This document shows positions 1 through 6,832 of a stretch of 64,000 bases of DNA, in pieces; the first letter of the stretch is position 1, and each line of letters begins with the position of its first letter. This DNA comes from JBNGOQ01 sp050589645 (GTDB taxonomy: Bacteria > Bacteroidota > Bacteroidia > Flavobacteriales > Flavobacteriaceae). Made by a program: the position numbers and the translations under genes. The notes beneath the pieces were generated by a model, which was not told where the DNA came from, did no database searches, and was given only the letters and a program-made list of their open reading frames with translations. The stretch spans positions 62,001 to 126,000 of the forward strand of contig NZ_JBNGOQ010000002.1 of the NCBI RefSeq assembly GCF_050589645.1. Direction: 5' to 3'.

Positions 1-659
1 CTATGGGCCAAACCTTCCGCTATGGCCGTTTTGCCCACCCCGGGCTCACCAACCAACATAGGGTTGTTCTTGGTTCTTCGCGATAAGATCTGGAGTACAC
101 GGCGAATCTCTTCATCACGACCGATGACGGGATCCAAATTGCCGCTATCGGCCAGTTCATTCAGGTTCCTGGCATATTTGCTCAAGGCGTTATAGGTGTC
201 CTCGGCACTTTGGGAATGCACCTTACCGCCCTTGCGAAGCTCTCCAATGGCTGCTTGTAGGTCTTTTTCCGTGGCACCCTGATCCTTAAGAATCTGGGCA
301 ATTTTGCTCTTCGATTTAAAAATAGCCAATAGCAGATGCTCAATGGAAACATATTCGTCCTGCATCTTTTTTGCTATGTTGCTGGCTTCGGTCAGGGTTT
401 TGCCCGATTCCCTGGAGAGCAAAAGCTCTCCACCATCTACCTTGGGATAGCTCTCCAATTCCTTCTCCAATACCTGATGAAGCAACGGAATATTAACGTT
501 CAACTTTTTGAGTATGAACGGCAGTACGTTTTCATCCACCTCGGAAATGGCCTTGAAAATATGCTCATTTTCGATTTGTTGATGCCCCAAACCCTGCGCA
601 ATTTGCTGCGCCTGTTGTATGGCCTCCTGAGATTTTATAGTAAAATTATTAAGGTTCAT
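1..659 (-). CDS. clpB: ATP-dependent disaggregase ClpB, N-terminal part (runs off the left edge)
   Basis: This is the start of the Hsp100 chaperone ClpB, which works with DnaK to dissolve protein aggregates in the cytoplasm. The protein begins MNLNNFTIKSQEAIQQ and shows the two Clp_N repeats over about residues 1-145. The first AAA module follows, with the conserved DPVIGRDEEIRRVLQILSRR stretch and a Walker A (GEPGVGKT) close to the window edge. About 219 codons are present of the roughly 860 usual for the family. The ATG at 659 is the only good start. The 165-bp gap to divergent ytxJ holds a promoter module also found upstream of dnaK. The family call is certain; only the remainder is unseen. 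Confidence 0.96.
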   Translation of the reverse strand, partial: MNLNNFTIKSQEAIQQAQQIAQGLGHQQIENEHIFKAISEVDENVLPFILKKLNVNIPLLHQVLEKELESYPKVDGGELLLSRESGKTLTEASNIAKKMQDEYVSIEHLLLAIFKSKSKIAQILKDQGATEKDLQAAIGELRKGGKVHSQSAEDTYNALSKYARNLNELADSGNLDPVIGRDEEIRRVLQILSRRTKNNPMLVGEPGVGKTAIAEGLAH

Positions 660-705
660 ATGTCTGTTTTTTTCTAGTGCAATGCTTACTTTTGATAGGG
701 TAGGA

Positions 706-746
706 GCAACAACCCTACCAACACGATTTAACCGACAAAATGTCGG
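706..746 (-). promoter_or_regulatory. clpB promoter region: GACA-N3-TGTC inverted repeat plus -24/-12-like element
   Basis: On the minus strand, a perfect inverted repeat CCGACA-TTT-TGTCGG (732-746) lies upstream of TTGGTAGGGTTGTTGC (706-721). The GG and GC doublets of the latter are ten bases apart, which is the spacing of a sigma-54 -24/-12 promoter. From the end of TGTC to TTGG is 12 nt, the same as upstream of dnaK. If sigma-54 is used, transcription would start near 694, about 35 nt before the ATG. The repeats and spacings are seen; the sigma-54 and heat-shock reading is inference. Confidence 0.55.
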
Positions 747-824
747 ATAAACTCAATAAAAATAGGACATTTAGGCAGTATGTAAGCATATATATTTTAT
801 GCGACTTACTTGTAAAGCAAACGT

Positions 825-1220
825 ATGGGATTATTTAAAACCTTATTGGGAAAGGGAAACGACAAACCGAAAAAAGAGGAAAAAGTACTTCCCTGGATTC
901 CTTTGACCTCCCTGGAACAATTGGATGAAATTGAAAAAAGGTCGGCCGTCAAGACCCAGTTTATTTTTAAGCATTCGACAAGCTGTGGGATAAGCAGCAT
1001 GGTGATAAAGATGTTCTCCGATAGGTATTCCTTTTCGCAGGAGGAGGCAGACCTGTACTATTTGGACCTGCATAAGTATAGGGAAGTGTCCAATGAAACG
1101 GGGTACAAGTTTCAGGTAATGCACCAATCGCCCCAATTACTGATTATCCGCAACGGAAGTACGGTGGCCCATGAATCGCATGGGGCCATTATGGAGGTAG
1201 ATTTGGGAAAACATATATAA
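825..1220 (+). CDS. ytxJ: Monothiol bacilliredoxin YtxJ family protein
   Basis: A 131-residue thioredoxin-fold protein of the YtxJ (DUF2847) family. In Firmicutes and many Bacteroidetes it removes bacillithiol from mixed disulfides. The family hallmark is visible at residues 49-58, KHSTSCGISS, with a single active-site Cys54. A lysine-rich leader (KGNDKPKKEEK) precedes the fold, and the cis-Pro region reads HQSPQLLIIRNG. No signal peptide is present, so it should be cytoplasmic. It is divergent from clpB, which fits a stress setting. A strong terminator follows directly after the stop. Bacillithiol biosynthesis genes are not in the window, so use of that thiol here rests on family knowledge. 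Confidence 0.88.
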   Translation: MGLFKTLLGKGNDKPKKEEKVLPWIPLTSLEQLDEIEKRSAVKTQFIFKHSTSCGISSMVIKMFSDRYSFSQEEADLYYLDLHKYREVSNETGYKFQVMHQSPQLLIIRNGSTVAHESHGAIMEVDLGKHI

Positions 1221-1250
1221 AAAAGCCCCGACAGTTGCGTCGGGGCTTTT
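1221..1250. terminator. Bidirectional intrinsic terminator between convergent genes
   Basis: A perfect 12-bp stem, AAAAGCCCCGAC and GTCGGGGCTTTT, closes a 6-nt loop and has a T tract on both strands. It lies between the stop of ytxJ (1220) and the stop of the minus-strand lipoprotein gene (1252), so it can serve both. Confidence 0.93.
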
Positions 1251-1251
1251 T

Positions 1252-2439
1252 TTAGTTGAATTTGTGTCTGGTGATGATTCCCTTGAGGCGGTTTTTTAAA
1301 TCCTCGCCTGCGTCATAGACCATTTGTTCGTTGGTAGGGAAGGGTACGGCACCTAATTTCAGCAGGGCCACCAAATCATTGTCCAAGGCCCGCTTGTCCC
1401 CATTATAATTGGCGTATATGTGTTCAAAAACAAACTCACTCGCCAAGGGATAGGAATTTAGTTGCTGCTTGCTGTGCAAGTCCGTAAAGCTTACATTACC
1501 CACCACCTGAGCAGATTTAAACTGGGTGAACTGATAAAAATCACAACGCACCGTTTTAAACTTGTCTATCTTGATTTTGTTTCCCAGGCTGTCCTTTACC
1601 ACATTGCCATTGGAATCCAATGCATATCTGTAACCATCCTTGATCTGCTTCTCCTTAACAATCTGTTTTTCGTTCACCTGTTCTGGTGAGATAAGGATAT
1701 CCCTAAAGGCCACCTGCATTTCATAATCGTATTTAACGGTGCTCAGGGGCGTGGTATGGTACTCTGTCCAGAGGTCGTTAAGATCATAGGCGTTGAAGTT
1801 CAATAATTCCTCCTCCAGTCTGCTGGGGACAATCTGTTCGGTGTCATTGATCATCTTTACCTTCACATAATCCAGACCTTTTGCATAAGCTTCTTCCATT
1901 CTTTTTTTGGTATCCTCAAAACCTGGGTTGATTTCGTTTAGATAACCAAAATCGGCATAGGCCTTTCTAAAGTCCTGTTTGCTGGATGCGTTTTTCACGA
2001 GATCCGAAGCATTGTCATACAGATATTCGGAAAGCTGGTCCTTGGCGTCCAGGAGGTCGTCCTCATAGTTGTTGAAGGAAAATTGGGCATCCCTGTTTTC
2101 CTCGTACACCCTTAGGGGCAAAAGGGGCTTTATCCTTTCTTGTATGCTTCTGAGTTGTACAAAACTTCTGTAAATGGCCTCATAATGCGCCGGATTTTCA
2201 TCCTTTTCCAAAAAGCTGATCTGCTGCAGTTCACGTTCGGTGTGCTTGGCAAAGGCCTCTTCGAGCAAGAGGATATAGGGCTGATTGTTTTTTCGGGTCT
2301 TGTTGTCCGACAAGTTTTTCATGGCCTTGTTCATCGCGGCAACGTAATTGCCGGTATTTAAGGCCTCTTGGGTTTTCTTTACCCCGCCACAGGAGATAAA
2401 AATCACCAATGCTGTACAAAGAAGTAATGCTTTTTTCAT
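1252..2439 (-). CDS. Lipoprotein of unknown function, 395 aa
   Basis: The N-terminus MKKALLLCTALVIFISCGG is a clear SPII signal peptide, with the lipidated cysteine at residue 17, so the mature protein sits in an outer membrane leaflet or faces the periplasm. The first part (residues 20-200) is strongly helical and reads like TPR-type repeats (ALNTGNYVAAMNKAMKNL; FRKAYADFGYLNEINPGFED). The rest is mixed alpha/beta, with a lysine-rich segment KQIVKEKQIKDGYRYALDSN around residue 265. I do not recognise a named family; similar lipoproteins are common in flavobacteria. It ends at the shared terminator with ytxJ. Confidence 0.8.
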   Translation of the reverse strand: MKKALLLCTALVIFISCGGVKKTQEALNTGNYVAAMNKAMKNLSDNKTRKNNQPYILLLEEAFAKHTERELQQISFLEKDENPAHYEAIYRSFVQLRSIQERIKPLLPLRVYEENRDAQFSFNNYEDDLLDAKDQLSEYLYDNASDLVKNASSKQDFRKAYADFGYLNEINPGFEDTKKRMEEAYAKGLDYVKVKMINDTEQIVPSRLEEELLNFNAYDLNDLWTEYHTTPLSTVKYDYEMQVAFRDILISPEQVNEKQIVKEKQIKDGYRYALDSNGNVVKDSLGNKIKIDKFKTVRCDFYQFTQFKSAQVVGNVSFTDLHSKQQLNSYPLASEFVFEHIYANYNGDKRALDNDLVALLKLGAVPFPTNEQMVYDAGEDLKNRLKGIITRHKFN

Positions 2440-2561
2440 GATGTTTTACTTAAGGGTTTTGAGGCACAGGTTTCAATAGCTATGCCAAATTTGCCTTTTT
2501 ACATAACGCAAAACGGTAAAATATCGTATAAAATCGGTGAAACCCGCTTTTTTTGGGGATG

Positions 2562-3851
2562 TTACTTTTTCTTGGATTGGAATACAGGAAGCAATTTGGT
2601 GCGTACCTCGCCAAAGCCAATGCGTACGTTTTCACTTTGGCAATATCCTCGCAGGGTCACGGTATCATTATCCTGGATAGACGTACGGGTGCTTCCGTCA
2701 TTAAGGGGTACAGGCTTGGTGCCCTGCCAGGCCAGTTCCAACATAGAACCATAGGAATCTGCTGTGGGGCCGGAGATGGTACCGCTACCCATCATATCCC
2801 CGCTATTTACCTTACAACCGTTCACCGTATGGTGGGCCAGTTGCTGGGCCATGGTCCAGTACATATACTTAAAATTGGACCGGGTAACCGTTGTGGGTGG
2901 CTGGCCTTCCGGCGTAATATCCACTTCGAGATGGATATCAAAACTCTTGTTCCCCTTCTGCCGCAAGTAGGGCAAAGGTTCGGGATTTTGTTTTGGGCTA
3001 GACACCCGAAAAGGTTCAAGTGCATCCATGGTGACAATCCACGGTGAAATGGACGACGCAAAATTTTTGGCCAAAAAGGGTCCTAAGGGAACATACTCCC
3101 ATTTTTGAATGTCCCGCGCACTCCAATCATTGAACAGCACCATGCCAAAAATATAATCCTCTGCCTCCTCTATGGGAATGGGCTCGCCCAATACGTTCGC
3201 ATCCGTGGTGATAAATGCGGTCTCCAGTTCAAAATCCACCACTTTGGACGGTCCGTAAACTGGGGTATCCGATCCCTTGGGAAGGGTTTGCCCCATTGGG
3301 CGGTGTACTGCGGTACCAGAGGGCACAATAGAGGAACTCCTACCGTGATAGCCCACTGGAATATGTAACCAGTTGGGCATTAGGGCATTTTTGGGATCAC
3401 GGAACATGGTGCCAATATTGGTGGCGTGCTCTTTGCTGGAGTAGAAGTCGGTATAATCCCCGATCTGCACCGGCAACTGCATCTCAATTTCGTCAAGGGT
3501 AAACAGCACGATTTTTTTGTGTTCCTCATTTGTTTTGAGCTCCGGATTGTTGCTATCAAAGATTTCGCTGATCCTATTGCGCACCAACCTCCAGGTCTTT
3601 TTTCCGTCGGAGATAAAATCATTTAAGGTATCCTGTAAGAAAATATCGTCCGTAAGGGGGATATCCTTAAAATAGCCCAGTTGGTGCAGGGCCCCCAGGT
3701 CAATGGCGTGGTCCCCTATCCGGGTGCCGATGGTAATGATATCGTCCCGTGTCAGAAAGACCCCAAAAGGGATGTTTTGTATGGGAAAGTCAGAATTTTC
3801 AGGTACCGAAAGCCATGTTTTTTTGGTCGGATCATTCGTTTTAAAAGGCAT
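2562..3851 (-). CDS. fahA: Fumarylacetoacetase
   Basis: The last enzyme of tyrosine and homogentisate catabolism, which hydrolyses 4-fumarylacetoacetate to fumarate and acetoacetate in the cytoplasm. At 429 aa it has the normal family length. The N-terminal SH3-like domain (about 1-115) is followed by the FAH catalytic domain, with the motif DFYSSKEHATNIGTMFR (metal Asp and catalytic His), the acidic metal ligands in DFELETAF and the DWSARDIQKWEY segment. No other tyrosine-degradation gene is adjacent. It is divergent from glyA, and a TATATTTG -7 box lies 37 nt upstream. Confidence 0.97.
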   Translation of the reverse strand: MPFKTNDPTKKTWLSVPENSDFPIQNIPFGVFLTRDDIITIGTRIGDHAIDLGALHQLGYFKDIPLTDDIFLQDTLNDFISDGKKTWRLVRNRISEIFDSNNPELKTNEEHKKIVLFTLDEIEMQLPVQIGDYTDFYSSKEHATNIGTMFRDPKNALMPNWLHIPVGYHGRSSSIVPSGTAVHRPMGQTLPKGSDTPVYGPSKVVDFELETAFITTDANVLGEPIPIEEAEDYIFGMVLFNDWSARDIQKWEYVPLGPFLAKNFASSISPWIVTMDALEPFRVSSPKQNPEPLPYLRQKGNKSFDIHLEVDITPEGQPPTTVTRSNFKYMYWTMAQQLAHHTVNGCKVNSGDMMGSGTISGPTADSYGSMLELAWQGTKPVPLNDGSTRTSIQDNDTVTLRGYCQSENVRIGFGEVRTKLLPVFQSKKK

Positions 3852-3888
3852 GTGGTAGTTGTTAACTTGTGTTTAATAAATTCCATAT

Positions 3889-3896
3889 CAAATATA
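3889..3896 (-). promoter_or_regulatory. Candidate -7 box of the fumarylacetoacetase promoter
   Basis: On the minus strand this reads TATATTTG, a perfect match to the Bacteroidetes -7 consensus TAnnTTTG, 37 nt ahead of the fahA ATG. No TTG is found 17-23 nt upstream (the nearest is at 25 nt), so the -33 part is weak. Confidence 0.45.
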
Positions 3897-3966
3897 TTCT
3901 TTTCTGCTAATTAACGATTGGCAATTTGTATTTTTACGCCTCATTTAACACGATTACTATTTTACT

Positions 3967-5241
3967 ATGCAACGCGACAATCAAATTTTTGAACTTATTG
4001 CAGATGAACGGGAACGCCAGACCCTTGGAATAGAGCTTATCGCTTCCGAAAATTTTACAAGCCCCCAAGTGATGGAGGCAGCAGGGTCTGTGCTAACCAA
4101 CAAATATGCCGAGGGCTATCCCGGGAAACGCTATTACGGGGGATGCGAGATTGTTGACCAAGTAGAACAAATTGCCATTGACAGGGCCAAGGAATTATTT
4201 GGAGCGGCCTATGCCAACGTACAGCCACACTCCGGTTCCCAGGCCAATGCGGCCGTATATCATGCCTGTCTGAGTCCTGGCGATACCATATTGGGGTTTG
4301 ATTTGGCCCATGGAGGACATCTCACCCACGGCTCTCCGGTAAATTTTTCAGGCCGCCTGTATAAGCCTGTTTTTTATGGGGTGGATGAGAAAACCGGCGT
4401 ATTGAATTACGACAAGATTCAGGAAATAGCCCTGCGTGAAAAGCCAAAGCTGATTATTGCCGGGGCATCTGCCTATTCCAGGGATATGGATTTTAAACGG
4501 TTCCGGGAAATTGCCGATAGTGTTGGCGCGCTGTTGCTGGCAGATATTGCACATCCTGCCGGATTAATAGCCAAAGGAATTCTTAACGACCCTATACCGC
4601 ATTGCCATATCGTGACCACCACCACGCACAAAACCTTGCGGGGACCCAGGGGCGGACTCATATTGATGGGGGCCGATTTTGACAACCCCTTTGGAATACG
4701 TTTAAAGAACGGAAAGCTGCGAAAAATGTCGGCCCTTTTAGATCTGGCCGTTTTCCCGGGCAATCAGGGAGGTCCTTTGGAACATATCATTGCGGCCAAG
4801 GCCATAGCCTTTGGGGAAGCTTTGACCGATGACTTCCTGCACTATATGCTGCAGGTCAAAAAGAACGCAGCCGCTATGGCCGAAGCCTTTGTGGCCAAGG
4901 ATTATAAGATCATTTCGAAAGGAACGGACAATCATATGATGCTGATCGACTTGCGTTCCAAGAACATTACGGGAAAGGACGCGGAAAAGGCACTAGTACG
5001 TGCCGATATAACCGCCAATAAAAATATGGTGCCTTTTGATGATAAATCCCCCTTTGTTACCTCTGGAATACGTTTTGGCACTTCCGCTATAACCACTAGA
5101 GGGCTTAAGGAAAAAGATATGTCACTCATCGTCGATTTTATCGATGAGGTACTGACGCATCCGGAAGATGAAGCGGTTTTGGCAAAAGTGAGGGAGCAGG
5201 TAAATGAACTGATGAAAGACAAACCGCTTTTTAGTTCGTAA
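3967..5241 (+). CDS. glyA: Serine hydroxymethyltransferase
   Basis: A PLP enzyme that interconverts serine and glycine while loading tetrahydrofolate with a one-carbon unit. The 424-aa protein shows all the hallmarks: IELIASENFTSP near the N-terminus, YAEGYPGKRYYGGCE, the HGGHLTHGSPVNFSG loop, and the PLP-binding lysine in TTTTHKTLRGPRGG around residue 222. Length and termini are normal. It is transcribed alone, divergent from fahA. The upstream sequence has TATTTTTA (one mismatch to TAnnTTTG) about 40 nt before the start. A hairpin follows the stop. Confidence 0.98.
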   Translation: MQRDNQIFELIADERERQTLGIELIASENFTSPQVMEAAGSVLTNKYAEGYPGKRYYGGCEIVDQVEQIAIDRAKELFGAAYANVQPHSGSQANAAVYHACLSPGDTILGFDLAHGGHLTHGSPVNFSGRLYKPVFYGVDEKTGVLNYDKIQEIALREKPKLIIAGASAYSRDMDFKRFREIADSVGALLLADIAHPAGLIAKGILNDPIPHCHIVTTTTHKTLRGPRGGLILMGADFDNPFGIRLKNGKLRKMSALLDLAVFPGNQGGPLEHIIAAKAIAFGEALTDDFLHYMLQVKKNAAAMAEAFVAKDYKIISKGTDNHMMLIDLRSKNITGKDAEKALVRADITANKNMVPFDDKSPFVTSGIRFGTSAITTRGLKEKDMSLIVDFIDEVLTHPEDEAVLAKVREQVNELMKDKPLFSS

Positions 5242-5257
5242 CGAAATAGCGCCGCAA

Positions 5258-5294
5258 AATGGGAAACCGATAGCCCTATTATTGGCTTCCCATT
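5258..5294. terminator. Hairpin between convergent glyA and the unknown gene
   Basis: An 8-bp perfect stem, AATGGGAA and TTCCCATT, encloses 21 nt that can pair partly with itself. There is no good T tract on either side, so it is a weaker terminator than the others in the window. Confidence 0.45.
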
Positions 5295-5300
5295 CTAGTA

Positions 5301-5972
5301 TTAATGATTTAACATATATAGGTCTCCATATACAATGGACCTATTGGCCAAATCATAAATTACGGCATCATCTTCAGAATCAAAATATAATCCCCAAAAG
5401 CTAAAATAATCCTTAGCGGTGTTGTTTCCGGTCCGGATGTTAGCTAGGGTAGCATCGTTTTCCAAGAGACTTTCTTCAAACACCGGAATATACATTTCAT
5501 AAGGTATTTCCGTGAGTTCCTTGGTAAAATAGACGTAATGTTCCGCTATGCTGGTCATGATATTTTCCAACTGATCCGGAATACTTTGTTCGTATACTTT
5601 GTTGACAATAATTGCAGTATCCTTTAGGAAAAGGGAGAACTCCTCAATATCTATATGCAACTGGTTCAGCTCCCGAAGTTCGTGGAGCGTTCTTAAAAAA
5701 GGAGAGGTGCCATGTTCAACGGCATCTTTTTTGATCATATTCCCCCAAGTCTCATTCTTTAGGTGGTATAGGATTTCGTGTAAGCCAAAATTGCCTTCCA
5801 ACTCAATGATCAAACCACTTTCAGTATCATTGGTAGCACGATGGCGTATGTTTACCTCGGAAAAAAAGTCTCTCTCCAGGCTTCTTTTGAAGGCATTGAG
5901 TCCCTTTAGTTTAAGGTCGCTTTCGAACTTAAAACTAAGGTTACCCTTAAAGTTATCCTGATGTATAGGCAT
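5301..5972 (-). CDS. Conserved hypothetical protein, 223 aa
   Basis: A soluble acidic protein without signal peptide or membrane segment. It starts MPIHQDNFKGNLSFKFE and is predicted mainly helical after residue 60, with a long hydrophobic/acidic stretch (NQLHIDIEEFSLFLKDTAIIVNKVYEQ). The C-terminus is rich in Asp, Tyr and Phe (AKDYFSFWGLYFDSEDDAVIYD). I do not recognise a family. The gene is preceded by a 173-bp gap containing a terminator for the upstream response-regulator operon, so it should have its own promoter. Confidence 0.72.
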   Translation of the reverse strand: MPIHQDNFKGNLSFKFESDLKLKGLNAFKRSLERDFFSEVNIRHRATNDTESGLIIELEGNFGLHEILYHLKNETWGNMIKKDAVEHGTSPFLRTLHELRELNQLHIDIEEFSLFLKDTAIIVNKVYEQSIPDQLENIMTSIAEHYVYFTKELTEIPYEMYIPVFEESLLENDATLANIRTGNNTAKDYFSFWGLYFDSEDDAVIYDLANRSIVYGDLYMLNH

Positions 5973-6038
5973 TGGGAGTACGGTTTATACAACAATTGTA
6001 GAACAAACATAAAAGGATTGCATAGAATTGAAGTACAG

Positions 6039-6065
6039 AAAAACCTTAGAATAATTAAGGTTTTT
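6039..6065. terminator. Terminator downstream of the kinase/response-regulator operon
   Basis: A perfect 10-bp inverted repeat, AAAAACCTTA and TAAGGTTTTT, with a 7-nt loop has a T run on either strand. It lies 80 nt past the response-regulator stop (minus strand). A second, looser pair (AACCGT/ACGGTT at about 6072-6102) sits between the two, and a GGGCGCCC palindrome followed by T7 stands directly after the stop. Confidence 0.6.
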
Positions 6066-6145
6066 GTGCAAACCGTAAAAAAAGTGGTAAAAAACGGTTG
6101 TTGGTCGATGTTTTGGCCCAAAAAAACGGGCGCCCTAGTAAAAAA

Positions 6146-6814
6146 TTAAATAAAGCCCCTGTTCCGGGCCTCTGTGATCAAGGCCTGATCGTTTTGTTTG
6201 TCGATTCCAAAAATGGTCTTCAACTGTCTTTTTCTGTTCTCGATTCCTGCCAGGGAAAGGGAAATATGGTGAACCATATCCTTGGTCTTTGTCCCAATGG
6301 ATAAATGGTACAATATCTTTTTGTCGTTATCATCCAGGGAAATGTCGTTCGACATTTTTTTTCGTATCGCCGCCAACGCCTTTTGGGTATAATAGGGTGG
6401 ATTGGTGGTGACGGTGTTGACCATGGCTTCGAGCGACAATTGGTCTATTTCGGACTTTACCATATACCCTTCCGGGTCAACAGTCTTTAAAATGCTGTTG
6501 ATTCTGTAATTGTCGCTAAAGGAGGACATGAACACAATCTTGGATTCGGGTACCATTTTTCTGGCCAGGATGCCCAGGTCCTCGCCCGTATACGGTTGCC
6601 CGCTATCTACGGGTGCCAACTGGATGTCCAACAAAATAATATCGTACTTAAAGGAGTGTGCCGATTCCTCGATTTTTTGTTTACCGCTTTCGAAGGTCTT
6701 GGCGGTATCTACCCGGACCTTGAAATCTTCAAAACTGGCATCTTCCAAGATATACTTATAACCAATGGTGGTCATCTCGTGGTCATCTATCGCCAAAATA
6801 CGCAAGGTCTTCAT
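6146..6814 (-). CDS. Response regulator with LuxR-like output domain
   Basis: A 222-aa regulator. The receiver (about 1-135) carries a full phosphorylation set: acidic pair D10/D11, phosphoacceptor D63 in YDIILLDIQL and conserved K120 in EGYMVKSE. The receiver has an insert (APVDSGQPYTGED) after the phosphoacceptor strand. The C-terminal part (about 155-222) resembles a helix-turn-helix of the NarL/LuxR type but is divergent (LDDNDKKILYHLSIGTKTKD). It lies 18 nt behind the TPR histidine kinase gene and should be its partner, acting on genes I cannot identify. Confidence 0.88.
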   Translation of the reverse strand: MKTLRILAIDDHEMTTIGYKYILEDASFEDFKVRVDTAKTFESGKQKIEESAHSFKYDIILLDIQLAPVDSGQPYTGEDLGILARKMVPESKIVFMSSFSDNYRINSILKTVDPEGYMVKSEIDQLSLEAMVNTVTTNPPYYTQKALAAIRKKMSNDISLDDNDKKILYHLSIGTKTKDMVHHISLSLAGIENRKRQLKTIFGIDKQNDQALITEARNRGFI

Positions 6815-6832
6815 GAATAGCTGTTCATGGTT

